Part shown: positions 22,257 through 27,341 of the stretch, in pieces
Layout: every line of letters starts with the position of its first letter
How positions within the stretch are numbered: the stretch's first letter is position 1
Origin: Candidatus Zixiibacteriota bacterium
GTDB lineage: Bacteria; Zixibacteria; MSB-5A5; GN15; PGXB01
Assembly (NCBI GenBank): GCA_900498245.1
Contig: LS998015.1
Location: 1,959,812 to 1,987,152, forward strand
Direction of reading: 5' to 3'
DNA length: 27,341 nucleotides
Position numbers and translations under genes: made by a program
Notes under the pieces: model-generated
Told to the model about the DNA's origin: nothing
Database searches by the model: none
The model's input: the letters and a program-made list of their open reading frames with translations, nothing else

Positions 22257-23207
22257 TTATTTGAAATTGGCCAGAATCGCTTCGGCCCTTTTATGAATTT
22301 CGGCGCGAAGTTCCGCCGGGCCGATCACATCGGCCTCCCCGCCGAAACCGAGCAGCCAGCGGCAGATCTCCTCCATCCCCCGCACCGTCACCCGGTAGCG
22401 GACCCGGTTCCCTTTCAACGGTTGAATCACTTCGTTGGGGTGATGCTTTCCCAGAAGAATTATGCGGGCCGCCGTCCCCGAAAAGATGATTTCTACATCG
22501 ATCGGCTCCCCGCTGAATACCCCCCAGCTGTTTTCAAAATATTTGGCCGGATCGATATCTTTGCGCGGCGCGAACTTATGCTCCGTCAGGGTCGCCGCGA
22601 CTATCCGATCGGTCCGAAAGGTCCGCAGGGCCCGGCGCAGATGGCAGTACCCCACAAAATAAAACGCCCTTTCGATAAATATCAGAAAATACGGCTCCAC
22701 ATCCCGATCAATCAATCCGCTCTGAATGGAGTTATATTTCAAATGCACGATACGGTTCTCATTTATGCCCGTCTCCACGGCCGCATAAATCTTCTCCAGC
22801 GCCGGGTTGGACGAGGTCGATTTGATATCTATTTGCGGGGTCGTATGGAGATATTTCTTTTCTTGCATCACCGCCGGCGACAGGCAGGCCTCGATTTTCG
22901 ACCGGATAGATTTGATGGTGTTTCGCCGCACCCCCCCGCGATATAAGGGCGACGATTCCAGGACCGTCTTAAGTGTCAGATACTCGTCGAGATTGAAATT
23001 CAGCGGAGGCAGAAAATTATCCGAGGCAAATTTGTACCCCTTGTCATAAAAGATCGGAATATTCGCCTCCGATAGCGAGAGTATATCCCGATAAATGGTC
23101 CGCTCGGTCACTCCGCACTCGCGGGCGATCATGGCGGCGTTCAGATTCTTCCGGCTCCGCAGTAAATTGAGAACGTACAGAAGTCTGTCATACTTGGCCA
23201 TCCCCAT
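22257..23207 (-). CDS. WYL-domain transcriptional regulator
   Basis: Full-length WYL regulator. The longest frame starts at 23273 and would give 338 residues, but its first 22 residues match no family and cross the promoter and repeats; ATG 23207 (316 residues) or ATG 23201 gives the usual MAKYDRLLYVLNLLR opening. Domains: winged helix at about 4-60 (AAMIARECGVTERTIYRDILSLS), a linker, the WYL sensor at about 150-220 (HLKYNSIQSGLIDRDVEPYFLIF, AFYFVGYCHLRRALRTFRTDRI) and the WCX extension to the end (VDVEIIFSGTAARIILLG, EEICRWLLGFGGEADVIGP). WYL proteins bind nucleic-acid or nucleotide ligands in several studied cases; the ligand here is unknown. It is probably autoregulated, given the repeats over its promoter. 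Confidence 0.9.
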   Translation of the reverse strand: MGMAKYDRLLYVLNLLRSRKNLNAAMIARECGVTERTIYRDILSLSEANIPIFYDKGYKFASDNFLPPLNFNLDEYLTLKTVLESSPLYRGGVRRNTIKSIRSKIEACLSPAVMQEKKYLHTTPQIDIKSTSSNPALEKIYAAVETGINENRIVHLKYNSIQSGLIDRDVEPYFLIFIERAFYFVGYCHLRRALRTFRTDRIVAATLTEHKFAPRKDIDPAKYFENSWGVFSGEPIDVEIIFSGTAARIILLGKHHPNEVIQPLKGNRVRYRVTVRGMEEICRWLLGFGGEADVIGPAELRAEIHKRAEAILANFK

Positions 23208-23294
23208 AACGATATGGTATGAATGTATGACCATTTTGTCAACCGGCTTTTTTTGCCATACAATATGGGGCAATTCCCATACTCGGGGTATGGG
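23204..23294. repeat. Cluster of CCATA/TATGG inverted repeats (candidate operators)
   Basis: Four inverted repeats share one core. CCATA-N4-TATGG is at 23204-23217 and CCATA-N3-TATGG at 23256-23268, the latter inside a longer TTGCC/GGCAA frame. CCCATAC-N5-GTATGGG is at 23276-23294. A fourth, ATGGT-N11-ACCAT, lies at 23214-23234 and overlaps the first. The first and fourth cover the -10 of the WYL promoter, and the other two sit upstream of its -35 towards the divergent plus-strand operon. Confidence 0.6.
23214..23242 (-). promoter_or_regulatory. Promoter of the WYL regulator
   Basis: On the minus strand a perfect TTGACA (23237-23242), 17-base spacer and TACCAT (23214-23219, four of six). The predicted start of transcription, six or seven bases on, falls at ATG 23207, so the mRNA would be leaderless. 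Confidence 0.65.
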
Positions 23295-23417
23295 CCGAAG
23301 CCCCTATGCTTTGGCCTAAGATTATGATAATTCCCGTGTTACCGTCCGCCGAAAATCCGGCATCCCCTTTGCACCAATGAAATCGGAAAATAAAATTTTT
23401 AACTCCTTGGGGGAGAT

Positions 23418-25460
23418 ATGGACGAGAAAAATACCGTTGTCAGACGACGGCCGCCGAAATCGCGCCTGATCGAATCACCTCTATTTATCTACGGACTGAA
23501 ATTCGCCATCGGCTTCGTGGTCGTCCTCATCTTTTTAACCCTGACCCAATGCACCATCAATAAACCGGAATCACCGAGTTGGAGCACCCATTTGACCCTG
23601 CCTCTCGTCAATAAAACCTACGAGATGCCGGAAATTATCCGCCGTATCGATCAGCCGGGATTGTCTCTCGATTCCAGCGGCGACGTCATGTTTACGGTTG
23701 ATAAAGATCTGGATACCGTGCGTGTATCGGACAACCTGTCAACATCCGATATTACAGTCGGAGCCGGCGAGACCCTCGGTGATGTCGCCATCGCGCCGCC
23801 GTCGCCGGACCCGCTGACCGTCGCTCTGGCCGATTACACGACCCTGAACCTCGGCGCCGTGCCACCCGGTTCTTTCGATATCCAGCAGGATTATCCTCCT
23901 GTTGATAATTATTCCTGGGCAACCGTGGCATCCGGAACACTGGCCCTTAACATCGAAAACAATTTCGGGGTCGATCTTGATACCGTCATCGTGCAACTTT
24001 ACGATATTGTCTATTCCCGGATTGTATCAACGAATTTCCTCCCCGCTCCCGGCCTACCGAGCGGCGGAGCCGAGACTCTTCTGGTGGACCTCACCGGTCA
24101 GACCATTTCGAACTCTTTCCGCCTGAATATCCACTGCCATACACCGGGCGGCACCATGCTATCTCTGTCAGACAAGTCAATGACCGCCGGTCTGGCGTTC
24201 AGCGACGGCCTGAATGTCTCCGCGGCGCAAGCGGAGATACCCCAAATCGTGAAAGATTTCTCCCAGAACGTTGTCCTTTCGGAAAATAATACCATAATGA
24301 CGGCTCAGCTTTCGAGCGGCAATCTGGCCCTCGATATCGCCAATCGGACCAATTTAACCAGCCATGTTCAGATAACCCTGCCCGATTTCAATCAGGGCGG
24401 TGTTCCCTACTCAACAAATGTCGCGGTCAACCCGCAAAGCAGCGGCACCGTAAATATAAATCTCGCCGATTATCTTTTCGAGCCGGCCGACCAGACCAGT
24501 CCCCAAAATATCGGTCTGGAGGTTCATGCCATTATTGATTCCACGGCTCCCGGCATGGTAACCGTCAGCCAGACCGACAGCGTCAGTGTTTCGGCCTCGG
24601 TCAGCAATCTTCAATTCCGGACCATGACCGGAATCATCGATTCCACCGAGGCGAGTTTCGACGGTATCCAGACTTCTATAGATTTGCCTAAAGGATTTGA
24701 CTCTCTGCAATTGGTAAGTGCTGTCCTGACGCTGGAAATAGCCAATGCTGTCGATTTCCCGGGCGGTCTGAATATCACTCTGGAGGGTAACAATGGCCGC
24801 ACCCTCAATTTGAGCGGACCGGTTTTGGCCGGCTGTTATGATAATCCAATTGTTTCCGTCATTTCCAATAGCGACCTGGCCTCTTTCCTTAACCCCGTCC
24901 CGTCAGCCATCACCGTTCATGGCTCGGCTTATTTCGGCGATGGCGTCACGGTCGGAACCGTCACCGCGCAGGATTATGTCGCCTCTCATGTTCATATCAG
25001 TTCACCCCTGGAAGCGGTCATTGGTCAGACCACTTTTGACGGCGATATGGAGTCGAATGATGTCAAGCAGGATGATATCGACAAAATCACCGACCATGTG
25101 CTGGAAGCCAATTTCCTCGCCACGATAATCAACCACCTGCCCCTCGGGGTGACGGCCGAAATATATCTCAGCGGCGACTCTTCCACCCTCTATACCGACC
25201 CGCAGTTAGTCATCGGCCCGATTTCTGTCGATGCCGGCGTCACTGGACTTCTTCATACCGTCGACAGCGCCGTCACCAGCGAAAATATTATCGCTCTCGA
25301 CAGCGCCGATATCCAGATCTTGAAAAATCCGGTCATTTACTCCGGACAGGTGATTACTCTGAACGGTACCGACGGTCAGCCGGTCAAGGTTGTCGGCGAT
25401 GATTATGTCACCGCCCGCGGCGTCATTCAGGTGGAATACCACTTCGACGGTAAGTTTTAG
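23418..25460 (+). CDS. Large membrane-anchored, beta-rich surface protein
   Basis: I do not recognise a named family. The 680-residue product has a basic N-terminus (VVRRRPPKSR), a hydrophobic segment at about 26-43 and then a cysteine at 45 (LTLTQC), which could be a lipobox with an unusual Q before the cysteine; otherwise the segment is a signal anchor. Just after it, SPSWSTHLTLPLVNKTYEMPEII is a start I associate with FCB surface lipoproteins. The rest is low in charge, rich in S, T, D, N and V, and reads as repeated beta sandwiches. The start has GGGGGAGAT directly upstream. The barrel protein gene follows nine bases after the stop, with a near-identical GGGGGAGATT site, so the two are co-translated. 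A partnership at the outer membrane is inferred from this. Confidence 0.85.
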   Translation: MDEKNTVVRRRPPKSRLIESPLFIYGLKFAIGFVVVLIFLTLTQCTINKPESPSWSTHLTLPLVNKTYEMPEIIRRIDQPGLSLDSSGDVMFTVDKDLDTVRVSDNLSTSDITVGAGETLGDVAIAPPSPDPLTVALADYTTLNLGAVPPGSFDIQQDYPPVDNYSWATVASGTLALNIENNFGVDLDTVIVQLYDIVYSRIVSTNFLPAPGLPSGGAETLLVDLTGQTISNSFRLNIHCHTPGGTMLSLSDKSMTAGLAFSDGLNVSAAQAEIPQIVKDFSQNVVLSENNTIMTAQLSSGNLALDIANRTNLTSHVQITLPDFNQGGVPYSTNVAVNPQSSGTVNINLADYLFEPADQTSPQNIGLEVHAIIDSTAPGMVTVSQTDSVSVSASVSNLQFRTMTGIIDSTEASFDGIQTSIDLPKGFDSLQLVSAVLTLEIANAVDFPGGLNITLEGNNGRTLNLSGPVLAGCYDNPIVSVISNSDLASFLNPVPSAITVHGSAYFGDGVTVGTVTAQDYVASHVHISSPLEAVIGQTTFDGDMESNDVKQDDIDKITDHVLEANFLATIINHLPLGVTAEIYLSGDSSTLYTDPQLVIGPISVDAGVTGLLHTVDSAVTSENIIALDSADIQILKNPVIYSGQVITLNGTDGQPVKVVGDDYVTARGVIQVEYHFDGKF

Positions 25461-25469
25461 GGGGAGATT

Positions 25470-26765
25470 ATGAACAGCATAATATCATTAAAGCGGATAT
25501 GCCTCCGATTTACGAGGTCTGATATGAAAAGTATGATAACGATTATAGCGGCAATTCTCCTGCTGTTGCCGATCGCCGGAAATACCATGGGCCTGTCTTC
25601 GGCTCGGGCCACCGCCATGGGCGGGGCTTATCTCGGCCTGGCCAAGGGGGTTTATGCCCCATTATATAACCCGGCCAATATAGGATTAACCGAATATCGC
25701 CAATATGGTCTGGAATTGGTCGGTTTCGGCGCTCAGATATCCAACAACAGTTTTACTCTCGATGACTATAATAAATATACCGGGGCTTTTCTGACCGATG
25801 ATGACAAATCGGTGATCCTGGGGAAGATTCCCGCCGAAGGATTAAAAGTTTCCGCCGATGTCGAAGCCGGGGCCATGTCGCTCTCTTTGGGCCACCTCGT
25901 TCTTTCCATAAACGGCACTGCCGCCACCGAAGTTAATCTCGGCAAGGACGCCCTGGAACTGTTTCTGCAGGGAAACGGATTGGATGATACTTTTTCTCTC
26001 GATGGCATGTACAGCGAAGCCATTGCTTATGCCTCGGCCGGCCTATCCTGCGGCATGTCCCTCTATAAATCCGGCACTCGTCAACTGGCTGTCGGGGCCA
26101 CCTATAAGTATATCCGCGGTTTTGCCTATGAAAAGGTCACCGAACTGCATGGCGGTGTCGCCACCCTTGCCACCGGCTTCGAAGGGGAAGGGATCATGGT
26201 CGCACAGACCGCTCAGGGCGGGCACGGATATGCGGTTGACCTCGGCGCTTCCCTCCGGCTGTCCGACAGTTACACCGCCGGCATTGTCTTTCAGAATATC
26301 CTGAGTAACATCACCTGGGATAATAAAACCGAGGAACACGGCTATCGCTTCCAGTTTGACAGTCTTACCGCCGAAAACATGGATGATTCTCTGGTCGTGC
26401 ATGATGATTATTCAATCGATATTCCTTCGTTCCAATCGACTCTCCCGTCGGTCATGAGGGTCGGGCTGGCCAATACCGACGGCAAACTGCTCTGGGGCCT
26501 CGATTGGGAGCAGGGATTCCGCCTCGGCGCGGGCGTCTCGACTAAACCCCGCCTCGCGGCCGGAGCCGAATATCATTTGATCGGCTTCTTCCCGCTTCGC
26601 GCCGGATACTCGGCCGGCGGCGGCAAGGGCTCGGTCGTTTCGGGCGGTTGCGGTCTTGATTTCTCCCTGTTCTATCTGGACCTCGCCGTATCCAACCACA
26701 GCGGTTTGAATTTCAGCGCCAGCAAAGGACTGCACCTGGCCGTTTCCACCGGTTTCAAATTCTAA
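25470..26765 (+). CDS. Outer-membrane beta-barrel protein, PorV/DUF5723-like
   Basis: Predicted outer-membrane barrel. After a signal (core IIAAILLLLPIAG) comes the opening GLSSARATAMGGAYLGLAKGVYAPLYNPANIGL (two stretches of one conserved block), typical of PorV/PorQ/FadL-like and DUF5723 proteins in FCB bacteria. The body alternates hydrophobic and polar residues as amphipathic strands, and the protein ends in an aromatic residue (STGFKF), the usual barrel C-terminus. Two starts are possible: ATG 25470, 431 residues, with AGGGGGAG upstream, and ATG 25524, 413 residues, with GAGG six bases upstream and a cleaner signal peptide. I report the first. It sits between the anchored surface protein and the M6 metalloprotease. 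A role in secretion or surface assembly is inference. Confidence 0.85.
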   Translation: MNSIISLKRICLRFTRSDMKSMITIIAAILLLLPIAGNTMGLSSARATAMGGAYLGLAKGVYAPLYNPANIGLTEYRQYGLELVGFGAQISNNSFTLDDYNKYTGAFLTDDDKSVILGKIPAEGLKVSADVEAGAMSLSLGHLVLSINGTAATEVNLGKDALELFLQGNGLDDTFSLDGMYSEAIAYASAGLSCGMSLYKSGTRQLAVGATYKYIRGFAYEKVTELHGGVATLATGFEGEGIMVAQTAQGGHGYAVDLGASLRLSDSYTAGIVFQNILSNITWDNKTEEHGYRFQFDSLTAENMDDSLVVHDDYSIDIPSFQSTLPSVMRVGLANTDGKLLWGLDWEQGFRLGAGVSTKPRLAAGAEYHLIGFFPLRAGYSAGGGKGSVVSGGCGLDFSLFYLDLAVSNHSGLNFSASKGLHLAVSTGFKF

Positions 26766-26781
26766 GGAAGGAGAAAGTAAA

Positions 26782-27341
26782 ATGAATTCTTATAGAACAA
26801 TAAAAGCAACCGCCGTCACCGTTTCCTTCCTTGCCATACTAACACTATTTGCGGTGGATATTCAGGCCATGCCCCCTAATCCCGATAATTTCGAAAACCT
26901 CCTGAACCAGGGCGGGCAGTTGCCATACTATTTGAGTCATCGGCCCGAACTTTTGACCCGCGGCATAAACTCACCGGCCAAGAGAACGGTGCTGGCCAAA
27001 CTCGGCTCGCCGGCCGTTGCCAGTTTTAATGTTCTGGCCGTGTTAATCAAATTTTCCGATAAGGCTAACTCGGTCGATCCGATTAAATTCGACACCTTGC
27101 TATTTGTCAATAAACAGGGTACTGTCCGCGACTATTATGGAACCGTTTCTTACGGTCAACTCGATCTTGTTACTCTCAATCTCCCCTCCAGTGTCGGCTG
27201 GACCACCGCCCCGCAAACCTATGCTTACTATTGTAACGGCGAGAACGGCATGGGCGCCTATCCCCAAAACACACAGAAATTATGTGAAGATGTGGTCGAT
27301 CTGATCAATCCCATTGTCAATTTCGCCAATTATGATAATGA
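26782..27341 (+). CDS. M6-family secreted metalloprotease (3' end cut)
   Basis: The frame runs from ATG 26782, with AAGGAAGGAGA upstream, to the window edge (186 codons), so only the N-terminal part is seen. A signal peptide covers about residues 1-29 (TVSFLAILTLFAVDIQA). A propeptide-like stretch follows, then the start of the M6 (immune-inhibitor-A-like) domain: LAVLIKFSDKANSVDPIKFDTLLF, VRDYYGTVSYGQLDL and the block SVGWTTAPQTYAYYCNGENGMG (two stretches). The HExxH zinc site would lie beyond the edge and has not been seen, so activity is not shown. It starts 16 bases after the barrel gene and is the third gene of that operon. A C-terminal sorting domain might be expected downstream. Confidence 0.85.
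   Translation, partial: MNSYRTIKATAVTVSFLAILTLFAVDIQAMPPNPDNFENLLNQGGQLPYYLSHRPELLTRGINSPAKRTVLAKLGSPAVASFNVLAVLIKFSDKANSVDPIKFDTLLFVNKQGTVRDYYGTVSYGQLDLVTLNLPSSVGWTTAPQTYAYYCNGENGMGAYPQNTQKLCEDVVDLINPIVNFANYDN

Noticed and set aside
22293-22946. Plus-strand frame of 217 codons opposite the WYL regulator
   Set aside because: The minus-strand HTH, WYL and WCX domains account for this DNA; no start signal on the plus strand.

Overview
The window looks like ordinary chromosome from an uncultured Gram-negative bacterium of the FCB superphylum. The pointers are a C-terminal type IX-style sorting domain on a secreted protein, a TolC/adaptor efflux pair, several lipoboxes, a PorV/DUF5723-like outer-membrane barrel, and the mix of gene families. 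Candidate phylum Zixibacteria or a close relative is my best guess, but it rests on gene style only. I see no insertion sequence, phage gene, CRISPR array or plasmid gene. Both end genes are cut by the window edges.

Layout. 1-3364 (minus): YIP1-family membrane protein, TolC-like outer-membrane protein and HlyD/MacA-type adaptor, an efflux operon that runs out of the left edge. 3599-5164 (minus): a lipoprotein of unknown function behind a full-consensus sigma-70 promoter. 5369-7764 (plus): a zinc-ribbon/PEGA/TPR membrane protein and a two-CW cysteine-rich protein. 7894-9771 (plus): a secreted S9 prolyl-oligopeptidase-type peptidase. 9812-10797 (minus): SPOR-domain lipoprotein and YjbQ. 10952-12638 (plus): a cystathionine beta-synthase-like enzyme and a DUF1573 protein. 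12639-12953: a 315-base gap that appears to hold a self-contained small RNA gene. 12954-15077 (minus): ferredoxin, archease and RtcB RNA ligase. 15207-16709 (minus): a secreted protein with a sorting tag. 16782-16934 (minus): tRNA-Cys and tRNA-Gly. 16999-19505 (minus): galT and glgA. 19645-23207 (minus): two WYL-type regulators, a QueT-like transporter and a GlmU-like protein. 23418-27341 (plus): a large anchored surface protein, an outer-membrane barrel and the start of an M6 metalloprotease.

How the genes fit together. RtcB and archease form the known RNA ligase pair. GalT and GlgA link sugar-1-phosphate metabolism to glycogen and share one promoter with a palindrome across its -35. The right-hand cluster looks like a cell-surface/secretion operon.

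The observations most worth following are the orphan small RNA at about 12792-12871, the array of CCATA/TATGG inverted repeats around the WYL regulator promoter (23204-23294), the near-perfect 21-base palindrome at the galT promoter (19530-19550), the hairpin that loops out the Shine-Dalgarno sequence of the second WYL gene (22182-22213), and the repeated appearance of leaderless or nearly leaderless starts. Nothing here amounts to a clearly new multi-gene system.
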